Of a stretch of DNA of 64,000 nt, positions 42,765-51,334 are shown piece after piece. The translations under genes were made by a program, and so were the position numbers. Within the stretch, counting starts at the first letter, position 1; each line of letters begins with the position of its first letter. Source of the DNA: Caenispirillum bisanense (GTDB lineage Bacteria > Pseudomonadota > Alphaproteobacteria > Rhodospirillales > Rhodospirillaceae); NCBI RefSeq assembly GCF_900230255.1, contig NZ_OCNJ01000012.1, positions 1 to 64,000 on the forward strand, written 5' to 3'. The notes under the pieces were generated by a model. That model was not told where the DNA came from and did not search any database. It saw only the letters and a program-made list of their open reading frames with translations.

Positions 42765-43051
42765 AGCCACCAAGGCACCAAGTACACCAAGAGGATATCG
42801 CATCGTCGCTTCTTTCTCTCTCTTGTTCCCTTGTCATGCCCGGGCTCGACCCGGGCATCCACGGCTCCCCCGCCGCGTGTCGTAGAGGACGGAGCCAAGG
42901 CCGCCGGCCGTGACGCCGTGGATGGCCGGATCAAGTCCGGCCATGACAAGGAAATGGAGAAACAATGCGGAGGGAGCGCGAGGGAGGGCCTCCCCTCCCT
43001 CGTCCCGTGCCGCGAAGCGGCACCCTTGGTGTCCTTGGTGTCTTGGTGGCT
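42765..43051. repeat. Palindrome-bounded repeat element B (287 bp)
   Basis: Imperfect 29-base inverted ends (AGCCACCAAGGCACCAAGTA onward at 42765-42793; complement at 43023-43051, three mismatches) of CACCAAGR type, as in element A. Between them are ATGCCCGGG/CCCGGGCAT (about 42836-42859) and ATGGCCGGA/TCCGGCCAT (about 42922-42944) and a longer unrelated stretch. No gene. It sits between ureC and ureE, 18 bases after the ureC stop, and is a longer copy of element A. Confidence 0.8.
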
Positions 43052-43082
43052 ACAAAAAGCACAACGCCCAAGGACCACCCCC

Positions 43083-43577
43083 ATGACCCGAGCCACCACC
43101 GTCCTTCCCGCCGGCACCTGGGACGCCGCGTCCGCCGTCGGGACCGTCACCCTCCCCGTGGCCGAGCGGCATCGGCGGCGCATCCGGCTGCCTGTCGATG
43201 ACGGCGGCGACGTGCTGCTCGACCTGCCGGACGCCGTCATGCTCGTGGACGGCGACGGCCTCGCGCTGGACGATGGCGGCGTGCTGCGCGTCGTCGCGGC
43301 GGCGGAGGAGGTGGCCGACATCGCCTGCACCGACCCGCTGCACCTCGCCCGCATGGCGTGGCACCTGGGCAACCGGCATCTGCCGTTGCAGGTGGTGGAC
43401 GCGCATACACTGCGCATCGCGTGGGATCACGTCATCGCCGCCATGGTGCAGGGCCTCGGCGCCGGTGTCCGCCGCCGCTCCGCCCCCTTCCAGCCGGAGG
43501 GCGGCGCCTATTCCGGCGGCGGGCACGGCCACGGCCACGGTCATCACCACCAAGACGACCACGGCCATGATCACTGA
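43083..43577 (+). CDS. ureE: Urease accessory nickel chaperone UreE
   Basis: A 164-residue dimeric nickel-binding protein. The N-terminal peptide-binding-like domain has GTVTLPVAERHRRRIRLPV and LDLPDAVMLVDGDGLALDDG, the metal-binding domain has LARMAWHLGNRHLPLQV, and the tail [20 protein letters not shown] is a strong His-rich nickel reservoir. ATG 43083 is used. The gene overlaps ureF by 11 bases. Confidence 0.96.
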   Translation: MTRATTVLPAGTWDAASAVGTVTLPVAERHRRRIRLPVDDGGDVLLDLPDAVMLVDGDGLALDDGGVLRVVAAAEEVADIACTDPLHLARMAWHLGNRHLPLQVVDAHTLRIAWDHVIAAMVQGLGAGVRRRSAPFQPEGGAYSGGGHGHGHGHHHQDDHGHDH

Positions 43578-44243
43578 AGACGCCCTTTACCGCCTCATGA
43601 CCTGGCTGTCGCCGTCCTTCCCGGTCGGCGCCTATACCTATTCCCACGGCCTGGAGTGGGCGGTGGAAAGCGGAGCCGTGCATGACCGGGCGACGCTGGA
43701 GGACTGGGTGCGCGGCGTGCTCGCCCACGGCGCCGGCCGCAGCGACGCCGACCTGTTCCGCGACGCCTGGGCGGCCGAGGGTGCCGCGCTGGACCGCGTG
43801 ATCGAAGTTGCCGACGCCTTCCGCGGCACCGCCGAACTGGCGCTGGAAAGCGCCGCCCAGGGCCGCGCCTTCCTGACCGCCGTGCAGGCCAGCTGGCCGC
43901 ACCCGCGCCTCGATGCCCTGGCCGAGCGCTGCGCCGCCCTCGACCGCCCGCCGGCCTATCCGGTCGCCGTGGCGGTGGCGGCGGCGGCGCACGATGTGCC
44001 GCTGGCGCCGGCGCTGACGGCTTTCCTGCACGCCTTCACCGCCAATCTGGTGAGCGCGGCGGTGCGTCTGGTGCCGCTCGGCCAGACCGACGGCCAGCGC
44101 GTGCAGGCGGCGCTCGGCCCCGCCGTCGCCGCCGCCGCCCGCGCCGCGCTCGCCCGTCCGCCGGAGGACTTCGGCGCCGCCGCGCCCATGGTCGACCTGT
44201 TCAGCATGTTCCACGAAACCCAGTACACGAGGCTGTTCCGCTC

Positions 44244-44247
<4 letters not shown>
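43567..44247 (+). CDS. ureF: Urease accessory protein UreF
   Basis: A 226-residue helical protein that joins UreD and UreG to form the activation complex. It starts [20 protein letters not shown] and has [43 protein letters not shown] and the C-terminal [12 protein letters not shown]-type end ([12 protein letters not shown]). It overlaps ureE and is itself overlapped by four bases by ureG, so ureEFG are coupled. Confidence 0.96.
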
Positions 44248-44870
<623 letters not shown>

Positions 44871-44880
44871 GGCAGGCGGG

Positions 44881-44909
44881 GGAAGGGGGCCGCGGCTCCC
44901 TTCCTGTTT
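44881..44909 (+). terminator. Terminator after ureG
   Basis: GGAAGGG (44881-44887) pairs with CCCTTCC (44898-44904) around a GC-rich loop and is followed by TGTTT. It would close the urea operon. The next 107 bases are AT-rich and contain TATAAC (44938-44943), a possible -10 of ahpC without a recognisable -35. Confidence 0.6.
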
Positions 44910-45016
44910 GATCGATTCAGCCTGTTAAAAATGGCAATATAACGAATTTCTCATCTGGTCTGGGCCTCGCTACATTCACTCCTGTCGAGAGGCACACCCA
45001 ACCACTGGAGAATTCG

Positions 45017-45580
45017 ATGTCCCTGATCAACACCGAGATCAAGCCGTTCAAGGCCAATGCCTACAAGGACGGCCAGTTCAAGACCGTCACTGACGCCGAC
45101 CTGAAGGGCAAGTGGTCGGTGGTGTTCTTCTACCCGGCCGACTTCACCTTCGTCTGCCCGACCGAGCTGGAAGACCTGGCCGACAACTACGCCGAATTCC
45201 AGAAGCTCGGTGTCGAGATCTACAGCGTCTCCACCGACACCCACTTCGCCCACAAGGCCTGGCACGACACCTCGCCGGCTATCGGCAAGATCAAGTACAC
45301 CATGCTCGGCGACCCGACCCTCGCCATCAGCCGCAACTTCGAGGTCCTGATCGAGGAAGAAGGCATCGCCGACCGCGGCACCTTCGTGATCGACCCCGAG
45401 GGCAAGATCCAGATCGTCGAGATCACCGCCGGCGGCATCGGCCGCGACGCGCTCGAGCTGCTGCGCAAGGTGAAGGCCGCCCAGTACGTGGCCGCGCATC
45501 CGGGCGAAGTCTGCCCGGCCAAGTGGAAGGAAGGCGAGAAGACCCTCGCTCCGTCGCTCGACCTGGTCGGCAAGATCTAA
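45017..45580 (+). CDS. ahpC: Alkyl hydroperoxide reductase peroxiredoxin AhpC
   Basis: Typical 2-Cys peroxiredoxin of 187 residues reducing hydrogen peroxide and organic peroxides. The peroxidatic Cys is in [12 protein letters not shown] (Cys47 region) and the resolving Cys in [14 protein letters not shown] near the C-terminus, with the usual YF-type C-terminal end absent in favour of LDLVGKI. A strong GGAG ribosome site precedes ATG 45017. It is reduced by AhpF, encoded 95 bases downstream. Confidence 0.97.
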   Translation: MSLINTEIKPFKANAYKDGQFKTVTDADLKGKWSVVFFYPADFTFVCPTELEDLADNYAEFQKLGVEIYSVSTDTHFAHKAWHDTSPAIGKIKYTMLGDPTLAISRNFEVLIEEEGIADRGTFVIDPEGKIQIVEITAGGIGRDALELLRKVKAAQYVAAHPGEVCPAKWKEGEKTLAPSLDLVGKI

Positions 45581-45600
45581 GTCTGCCGCATCAGCCGTGG

Positions 45601-45631
45601 AAGGCCCGGACGTCGCGTCCGTCCGGGCCTT
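45601..45631 (+). terminator. Intergenic hairpin between ahpC and ahpF
   Basis: AAGGCCCGGACG (45601-45612) and CGTCCGGGCCTT (45620-45631) form a perfect 12-base stem with a 7-base loop but only one T follows. It may be a partial terminator or a processing/stability element giving more ahpC than ahpF message. Confidence 0.65.
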
Positions 45632-45674
45632 CGCGGACCTTCCGAACCGACACGCCGAGGGGAGCCCAGCCGCC

Positions 45675-47252
45675 ATGTTGGACAGCACCATCCAGACCCA
45701 GTTGAAGGCCTACTTCGAGAACATCACCCAGCCGGTGGAGCTGGTCGCGTCCCTCGACGACGGCGCCAAGTCGCAGGAGCTGAACGAGCTGCTGACGGAC
45801 CTCGCCGCGCTGTCGGACAAGATCACCGTCGTCCGCGCCGACGACGACGCCCGCACGCCGTCCTTCGCCATCCGCCGCGCCGGCACCGCCGTCGAAGTGC
45901 GCTTCGCCGGCATCCCCATGGGGCACGAGTTCAACTCGCTGGTGCTCGCCCTCCTGCAGGTCGGCGGCCACCCGAGCAAGACGGCGCAGGACGTCATCGC
46001 CCAGGTGCAGGCGCTCGACGGCGAATACCGCTTCGAGACCTACTTCTCGCTGTCGTGCCAGAACTGCCCGGACGTGGTGCAGGCGCTCAACCTCATGAGC
46101 GTGCTCAACCCCAACATCAAGCACGTCGCCATCGACGGCGCGCTGTTCCCCGACGAGGTCGAGGCCCGCAAGGTCATGGCGGTGCCGACCATCTTCCTCA
46201 ACGGCGAAACCTTCGGCCAGGGCCGCATGAGCCTGGAGCAGGTGCTGGCCAAGATCGACACCGGCGCCGTCGCCCGCGAGGCCGAGAAGATCAAGCAGAA
46301 GGACGCCTTCGAGGTGCTGGTGATCGGCGGCGGCCCGGCCGGCGCGTCGGCCGCCATCTACGCCGCCCGCAAGGGCATCCGCACGGGCGTCGCGGCGGAA
46401 CGCTTCGGCGGCCAGGTGCTCGACACCATGGGTATCGAGAACTTCATCTCGGTCTCCCACACCGAAGGCCCCAAGCTGGCCGCGCAGCTGGAACAGCACG
46501 TGCGCGACTACGACGTCGACATCATGAACCTGCAGCGCGCCGAGACGCTGGTGCCCGCGACCGAGACCGGCGGCCTGATCGAGGTGCACCTGGCGAGCGG
46601 CGCGGTGCTGAAGTCGCGCTCCGTCGTACTGTCCACCGGTGCCCGCTGGCGCCAGATGAACGTGCCGGGTGAGGACGACTACCGCAACAAGGGCGTGGCC
46701 TACTGCCCGCACTGCGACGGCCCGCTGTTCAAGGGCAAGCGCGTGGCGGTGATCGGCGGCGGCAACTCGGGCGTCGAGGCGGCCATCGACCTGGCCGGCA
46801 TCGTGGCGCACGTCACGCTCATCGAGTTCGACACCAAGCTGCGCGCCGACGCCGTGCTGCAGGCCAAGCTGCACAGCCTGCCCAACGTGACCGTCATCAC
46901 CTCCGGCCAGACGACCGAGGTGGTCGGCGACGGCAACAAGGTGACCGGCCTGACCTACAAGGACCGCACCACCGACGCCCTGCACACCCTGGAGCTGGAA
47001 GGCATCTTCGTGCAGATCGGCCTGGTGCCCAACACCGAGTGGCTGAAGGGCACCGTCGCCCTCAGCCCGCGCGGCGAGATCGAGGTCGATGCCGGCGGTC
47101 GTACGTCGGTGCCGGGTGTCTTCGCCGCCGGCGATGCGACGACCGTGCCCTACAAGCAGATCGTCATCGCCATGGGCGAGGGCTCCAAGGCGGCGCTCTC
47201 GGCCTTCGACTACCTGATCCGCCTGCCGCAGCCGGCCCGGGCCGCGGCGTAA
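45675..47252 (+). CDS. ahpF: Alkyl hydroperoxide reductase subunit F
   Basis: A 525-residue NADH-dependent flavoprotein that recycles AhpC. The N-terminal double thioredoxin-like domain starts [20 protein letters not shown] and holds the CxxC of [17 protein letters not shown]. The FAD-binding stretch is [20 protein letters not shown]. The second redox pair is in [20 protein letters not shown], and [20 protein letters not shown] completes the FAD site. ATG 45675 gives the canonical start. It is coupled by position with ahpC. Confidence 0.97.
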   Translation: MLDSTIQTQLKAYFENITQPVELVASLDDGAKSQELNELLTDLAALSDKITVVRADDDARTPSFAIRRAGTAVEVRFAGIPMGHEFNSLVLALLQVGGHPSKTAQDVIAQVQALDGEYRFETYFSLSCQNCPDVVQALNLMSVLNPNIKHVAIDGALFPDEVEARKVMAVPTIFLNGETFGQGRMSLEQVLAKIDTGAVAREAEKIKQKDAFEVLVIGGGPAGASAAIYAARKGIRTGVAAERFGGQVLDTMGIENFISVSHTEGPKLAAQLEQHVRDYDVDIMNLQRAETLVPATETGGLIEVHLASGAVLKSRSVVLSTGARWRQMNVPGEDDYRNKGVAYCPHCDGPLFKGKRVAVIGGGNSGVEAAIDLAGIVAHVTLIEFDTKLRADAVLQAKLHSLPNVTVITSGQTTEVVGDGNKVTGLTYKDRTTDALHTLELEGIFVQIGLVPNTEWLKGTVALSPRGEIEVDAGGRTSVPGVFAAGDATTVPYKQIVIAMGEGSKAALSAFDYLIRLPQPARAAA

Positions 47253-47278
47253 GCGCCGGATTACCCTGTCGAATGCAG

Positions 47279-47304
47279 CAGCCCGGCCGTTCGTGGCCGG
47301 GCTG
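47279..47304 (+). terminator. Terminator after ahpF
   Basis: CAGCCCGGCC (47279-47288) and GGCCGGGCTG (47295-47304) form a perfect 10-base stem with a GTTCGT loop, followed by TT. The T-run is short but the stem is strong. Confidence 0.7.
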
Positions 47305-47396
47305 TTCGCATGTGCGGCACCGCCCGTTGCCTCCCGCGGCGGGTCGTGCCAAAGTCCGCCCCGACCGTCACTTACCACTTTCGGGGGATCATCGGG

Positions 47397-47924
47397 GTGG
47401 AACACAAGATCGAGAATGGGCTGTTCGCCAGCCGCTGGTTGCTGTTCCCGTTCTACGTCGGGCTGGTGCTGGGCATCGCCGCGCTGATGCTGAAGTTCGG
47501 CCAGGAACTGCTGCACCTGCTGCCGCACATCTTCGACATGACCGAGCAGCAGGTGGTGCTGATGGTGCTGGCGCTGGTCGACATGACCCTGCTCGCCAAC
47601 CTGATGCTGATGGTGATCTTCGTCTCGTACGAGAACTTCGTGTCCCGCTTCGCCCGCGATCACCACGACCGCCCGGCGTGGATGGACACCATGGACTTCA
47701 GCGGCCTGAAGCTGAAGCTGCTGGGCTCCATCGCCGCCATTTCGGCGATCCAGCTGCTGAAGGTCTTCATGGACCCCGACGGCCCCGACCCCGAGCAGGT
47801 GCCCTGGCTCATCGCCATCCACCTGACCATCGCCGTCTCGGGCATGGTGCTGGCGCTCATGGACAAGTGGTCGCACGACGTGGAACCGCATGTCGGGTCG
47901 AGCGACGGCAAGGCCGGACACTGA
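47397..47924 (+). CDS. YqhA/UPF0114 (TIGR00645) family inner-membrane protein
   Basis: A 175-residue membrane protein from GTG 47397 (VEHKIENGLFASRWLLFPFY), matching the start of the UPF0114 family. It has helices at about 10-35, 53-75, 108-125 and 133-152. Typical features are FYVGLVLGIAALMLKFGQEL and DMTLLANLMLMVIFVSYENF, with FSGLKLKLLGSIAAISAIQLL. Function is unknown in the family, though it is often near stress or transport genes. It stands alone between ahpF and a repeat element. Confidence 0.88.
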   Translation: MEHKIENGLFASRWLLFPFYVGLVLGIAALMLKFGQELLHLLPHIFDMTEQQVVLMVLALVDMTLLANLMLMVIFVSYENFVSRFARDHHDRPAWMDTMDFSGLKLKLLGSIAAISAIQLLKVFMDPDGPDPEQVPWLIAIHLTIAVSGMVLALMDKWSHDVEPHVGSSDGKAGH

Positions 47925-48022
47925 CGTCACCCGGCGCGGCGGGTGTGGGGGAAGGCGCCGGGCGGTTGCCGCCGGGGGGGCGCCGCCCACCATGTCAGCC
48001 CTTTGAAAACACAGCTGAATTC

Positions 48023-48140
48023 GTCATGGCCGGGCTCGGCCCGGCCATCCACGGCGTGCACGGCGTCAGCCGTGGCAGAGGCGCCGCGCGGCCGCCGCCG
48101 GGGACGTCGTGGATGCGCGGATCAAGTCCGCGCATGACAA
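48023..48140. repeat. Dispersed REP-type palindrome pair
   Basis: Two hairpins, ATGGCCGGG-CT-CGG-CCCGGCCAT (48025 onward, then CCACGGCG) and GATGCGCGGATC/AAGTCCGCGCATGAC (48113-48137), face each other at the two ends of 118 bases, the same design as inside elements A and B. The spacer (CGTGCACGGCGTCAGCCGTG) differs. The family is a 30-35 base GTCATGSCCGG-type palindrome; seven to eight copies are visible in this window (314-413, 40214-40318, 42833-42944, here). These bases explain the gap between the YqhA gene and the next. Confidence 0.75.
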
Positions 48141-48180
48141 GGGGTGGGGGAGGGGAAGGGGAAGGGGCGCGTCGCGCCGC

Positions 48181-49365
48181 CTACACCATCCGTTGCCAGC
48201 TCGCCGCCCAGCGTTCCAGCAGGCCGAAGGCCTTGGCGAGGCGGTCGGCTTCCAGCTTTTCCAGGCGGATGCCGTTGGTCGGCTTGCCGTTCTTCATCAG
48301 TTCGGCCGCTTCCGTCACCGTGCCGGTGAAGGACTCGATGTCGCCGTAGATGCGCGACATGATGTCGAGAAGCTTCTCCGTCTCGTCCAGCTTCTTGTTC
48401 ATCATGGCGTTGCCGTTGGCGGCCTTGGTCAGGCTGCCGATGTGCTTGTAGGAAGTCTCCAGCGCCTTCTTGATGGCAGCGGTCGACTTTTCCATTTCCT
48501 TGGCGATTTTCTCCAGCTTCTGCTTGTTCTCGTTCTTGGCGCCGGGGTTGAAGCCCACCTTCTTCAGCTTGGCGGCGACGTCGTCGGGCAGCGAGTCGGC
48601 GATCTTGGCGGCGGCGCGATCCTTGAGGCCGTTGGCCACCTGCTTGGCGATCTTGTCGCCGCCGAGCGGCATCAGGCTCTTGAACAAGCGGTTCTGCGCC
48701 CGCTGGTCCTTGTTGTGGCCGCCGATGATGTCGAGCGCCTCGCCGTGGATCCTGGCGACCGTCGAAGCCGGCGCTCCGCCGCTCTTGGCGGCGGTGGCGA
48801 TGGCCGCGGCGGCCTTGCGGAAGGCGCCCGCGTCGATGGGCTTTTCCTTCTCGCTGTCCTTGTCCTTGTCCTTGCCTTTGCCCTTTCCTTTCCCCTTGCC
48901 GCCGGCGCCGCCTCCGCCGGAGTCGTCATCGTCGCCCTGCAGGGCCTCGATGGCTTCCAGGAAGTCGCTGTCGTCGAACTTGAGGGGGATGCCCTTGCGG
49001 AACCGCGTCACGTCGGGCAGCAGCGCGTTCAGCGGCTTGACCGCCTCCTTCTTGTCGCCCGGGATGTCGGCGATGAGCTTGCGCGACTTCAGGACGATGC
49101 TGTCGAGCTGCCCATGCACGTTCTTCATGCGCTTGGCCCAGGTGGTGGCCATGCTCTTGCGCATCTTCTCGAGCTTGTCTGCGTCGGTGATGCGGGAATG
49201 GGTGGAGGCCTGGAAGGTCTTCCAGTTGATCTTGCTCCACAGCTTGTCGAAATCCTCGACCGCATCGACGAGACCTTCCGGCTCGTAGAGTTCGTGATAC
49301 TGGGAGAGGTTGCCCCAGTACCGCGGCTGAAGCGTCGCCGGCGGCGGCATCGGCATCTTCTTCAT
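48181..49365 (-). CDS. Long helical hypothetical protein with Lys/Gly/Asp low-complexity linker
   Basis: A 394-residue protein from ATG 49365 (frame extends to 49425). The N-terminal part (TLQPRYWGNLSQYHELYEPE, DKLWSKINWKTFQASTHSRI) is helical and Lys-rich; a linker of about 25 residues (GGGGAGGKGKGKGKGKDKDKD) sits near 165-190; the C-terminal half is again helical (KLEKIAKEMEKSTAAIKKAL, LLDIMSRIYGDIESFTGTV). There is no signal peptide or membrane helix. Its neighbour to the right is the T6SS region, so an effector, chaperone or regulator is imaginable, but no motif supports that. Its opposite-strand neighbour begins 114 bases upstream. Confidence 0.7.
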   Translation of the reverse strand: MKKMPMPPPATLQPRYWGNLSQYHELYEPEGLVDAVEDFDKLWSKINWKTFQASTHSRITDADKLEKMRKSMATTWAKRMKNVHGQLDSIVLKSRKLIADIPGDKKEAVKPLNALLPDVTRFRKGIPLKFDDSDFLEAIEALQGDDDDSGGGGAGGKGKGKGKGKDKDKDSEKEKPIDAGAFRKAAAAIATAAKSGGAPASTVARIHGEALDIIGGHNKDQRAQNRLFKSLMPLGGDKIAKQVANGLKDRAAAKIADSLPDDVAAKLKKVGFNPGAKNENKQKLEKIAKEMEKSTAAIKKALETSYKHIGSLTKAANGNAMMNKKLDETEKLLDIMSRIYGDIESFTGTVTEAAELMKNGKPTNGIRLEKLEADRLAKAFGLLERWAASWQRMV

Positions 49366-49478
49366 CGGTCGGTCCCGGCATCTTGCAATGGAATCGCGGA
49401 AAGGATGCTCTAAAATCCCGACCACCGCAATTGGTCAGCCGCTCATCCGAAGGATCGGCATCGCAAGCAGGAGTCCCC

Positions 49479-50039
49479 ATGCGCCTCAAGGAGTTCATCA
49501 GTGCCGACCCCAACATGGGCGCCATGGGCTGGCGCCAGGAGCTGGTGGCGGGCGAGGTGGTGACGCTGTCGCCGCGGCCCGAGCCGCTGGTGATGCGGGG
49601 CCTGTCGGTGTTCGGCGCGATCACCGGCTGCGCCCGCCGCGCCGACGGCCGCCAGCGCATCGACGCCGGGGCCGGCGTCGGCATCGAGGACGAGGCGGGT
49701 GACCACTACCGCATCGCCGACGTCATCGTCTCCATCCCGGCCAAGGTGGGGCGGCGGGCCGATGTCGCGCTCATCGCCCTGGTGGTGCCCGACGTCACCG
49801 ACCTCGGCCCCGAGGATGCGGCGCGGCTGGCAGTCTACCGCCGCCAGCGCACGGCCAAGGAGATCCTGCTGTTCTCCGCCGACCGCCCGGCCTGCCTGGT
49901 CAACCGCCGCATCGGCGGGGAATGGCGCGAGGATCTGGTGGAAGGGACGCAGGCCACCATCCGCCTCGCGGCGCTCGGCGTGTCGCTGTTCCTGCTGGTC
50001 GCCTACCCCGACCTCGCGCCGCCCGACGAGGACGGCTGA
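49479..50039 (+). CDS. Uma2-like (DUF820) protein with degenerate active site
   Basis: A 186-residue protein. The second half follows the Uma2 restriction-endonuclease-like pattern: RIADVIVSIPAKVG..., LIALVVPDVTDLGPEDAARL, AVYRRQRTAKEILLFSADRP, then LVNRRIGGEW and LAALGVSLFLLVAYPDL. Where active Uma2 proteins have LVVEVLSPST the sequence reads LVVPDVTD, and the usual Lys before AAYR (KLAAYR) is Arg in RLAVYR, so nuclease activity is doubtful. The N-terminus MRLKEFISADPNMGAMGWRQ is atypical. It overlaps a convergent gene by 37 bases. Confidence 0.6.
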   Translation: MRLKEFISADPNMGAMGWRQELVAGEVVTLSPRPEPLVMRGLSVFGAITGCARRADGRQRIDAGAGVGIEDEAGDHYRIADVIVSIPAKVGRRADVALIALVVPDVTDLGPEDAARLAVYRRQRTAKEILLFSADRPACLVNRRIGGEWREDLVEGTQATIRLAALGVSLFLLVAYPDLAPPDEDG

Positions 50040-50362
50040 TCGGGCCGGTCGAGGGCGCCGCGCAGCGCCTCGATCTCGTCGAGAGCGGAACGCAGGGCGG
50101 CCTCCATGGCCGCGACTCGGCGCTCGGCGGTTTCCGCCCGCCGTTCGGCCGCCTCCGCCTGCGCGGTCAGGCGCCGTGTCTCCACCACCAGCGACGGATC
50201 GTCGATGTCCTGGCGCAGGTGGTGCAGGCCGACGAACAGCACGTCGGCCAGGCTCGCCCGCTCCGGCAGCAGGCGTTCCAGCGCCCGCAGGGCCGCCACG
50301 GCCTCGCCGCCCGGAGCCTCCAGCCGGGCCAGGATGGCGTGCAAGCGTCGGTCGAGCGCCAT
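50003..50362 (-). CDS. Small coiled-coil hypothetical protein
   Basis: A 119-residue product. The first half (MALDRRLHAILARLEAPGGE, AALRALERLLPERASL) is helical with an acidic patch; residues 55-105 (TRRLTAQAEAAERRAETAERRVAAMEAAL) have a clear heptad pattern consistent with a coiled coil. The tail is Ser/Gly-rich. It ends inside the Uma2-like gene on the other strand (37-base overlap), which suggests that the pair coevolved or are interdependent. No family is recognised. Confidence 0.6.
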   Translation of the reverse strand: MALDRRLHAILARLEAPGGEAVAALRALERLLPERASLADVLFVGLHHLRQDIDDPSLVVETRRLTAQAEAAERRAETAERRVAAMEAALRSALDEIEALRGALDRPDQPSSSGGARSG

Positions 50363-50509
50363 GCGTCAAATCTCCTGCCGCGCGTAAAATGACCCTGATT
50401 TGCCGCAGCCGACGCGCGCCGCTGCCGAGGATATCCAACCGCTGTTGTAAACCAAGGGAGAGTGCGCCATCCTGAGGTGGGGATTGGGGTTTCCTTTTGG
50501 GGGAGGGAA

Positions 50510-51334
50510 ATGCGAGGGTTCGGTCGCCTTGCGATTACCGTCTGGCTGTGCGCCGCCGTCGTTCTGGCGCTGGCGTTGGCGACGTTCTTCGCCACGCTCG
50601 AGGAAGTCAAGACGCGCCTCGCCCTCGACCAGCTGGAAACGCTGGTCAACCGCGTGGAAGGCCCGGCCGCCGCGCGTGCCGCCCTCGGCTACCCCCTGGA
50701 ATATCAGGCCGACCTGCAGGCCCTGGTCGACTCGCTCAGCCTGGCGGTGAAGCGCGGCGCCGACATCTACATCCTGGATGCCGCCGGCGTCGTCGTCTTC
50801 GCCAGCGAGCACGAGCGCATCGGCGCCGCGGCGCCCACCGAATGGCTGGGCGGCGCCGCCGGCAGCGCCGAGGTCGCCGGCGGCTGGACGCGCGAGACGG
50901 CGGCCGAGAACGTGGTCGGCGCCGCCGTCGTCAACGCCTTCGGCGAGCGCAGCGGCACCGTGGTCGCCCGCGCCCTGCGCCGCGACGTCATCATCGAGGT
51001 GATCTCCGCCATGCGGCTGCCGGTGATCGTCGGTGGCCTCGCGCTGGCCGTCGCCGCCGTGCTGGCGGTGGCCGGCACCGCGCTCGCCACCCGCACCGCC
51101 GCCGCCCGCAACGCCGCCGCCGCCGAGGACCTGGAGGCCGCCGCCGCCGCCGTGTCCGCCGGCAAGACACCGTCCGACGCCATCCTGAAGGCGCTGCCGG
51201 GCCTCGGCGACGTGCTGCGCCGCCTGCGCACGGTGGAAGAGGAAGTCCGCCGCCTCGACCGCTCGCAGGCCGCCGAGCCGCCGCCGCGCGCCGCCGCCGA
51301 TCCCGCCGCCGCCCGCCGGGGAGAAGCGGCATGA
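50510..51334 (+). CDS. Two-helix membrane protein with extracytoplasmic sensor-like domain
   Basis: A 274-residue protein starting at ATG 50510 just after GGAGGG. One membrane helix lies at about 7-28 (LAITVWLCAAVVLALALATF) and another at about 165-190 (VGGLALAVAAVLAVAGTALA), with about 135 residues of predicted extracytoplasmic domain between (DLQALVDSLSLAVKRGADIY and VVFASEHERIG, resembling the edge of a cache fold). The cytoplasmic tail (TRTAAARNAAAAEDLEAAAA, LPGLGDVLRRLRTVEEEVRRL) could be a signalling coiled coil, but no catalytic domain follows. It overlaps the next gene by four bases and opens a packed run of T6SS-linked genes. Confidence 0.75.
   Translation: MRGFGRLAITVWLCAAVVLALALATFFATLEEVKTRLALDQLETLVNRVEGPAAARAALGYPLEYQADLQALVDSLSLAVKRGADIYILDAAGVVVFASEHERIGAAAPTEWLGGAAGSAEVAGGWTRETAAENVVGAAVVNAFGERSGTVVARALRRDVIIEVISAMRLPVIVGGLALAVAAVLAVAGTALATRTAAARNAAAAEDLEAAAAAVSAGKTPSDAILKALPGLGDVLRRLRTVEEEVRRLDRSQAAEPPPRAAADPAAARRGEAA

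Noticed and set aside
44911-45016. OxyR-binding site before ahpC
   Set aside because: No ATAG-N7-CTAT-type arrangement could be found; only a possible -10 is visible.
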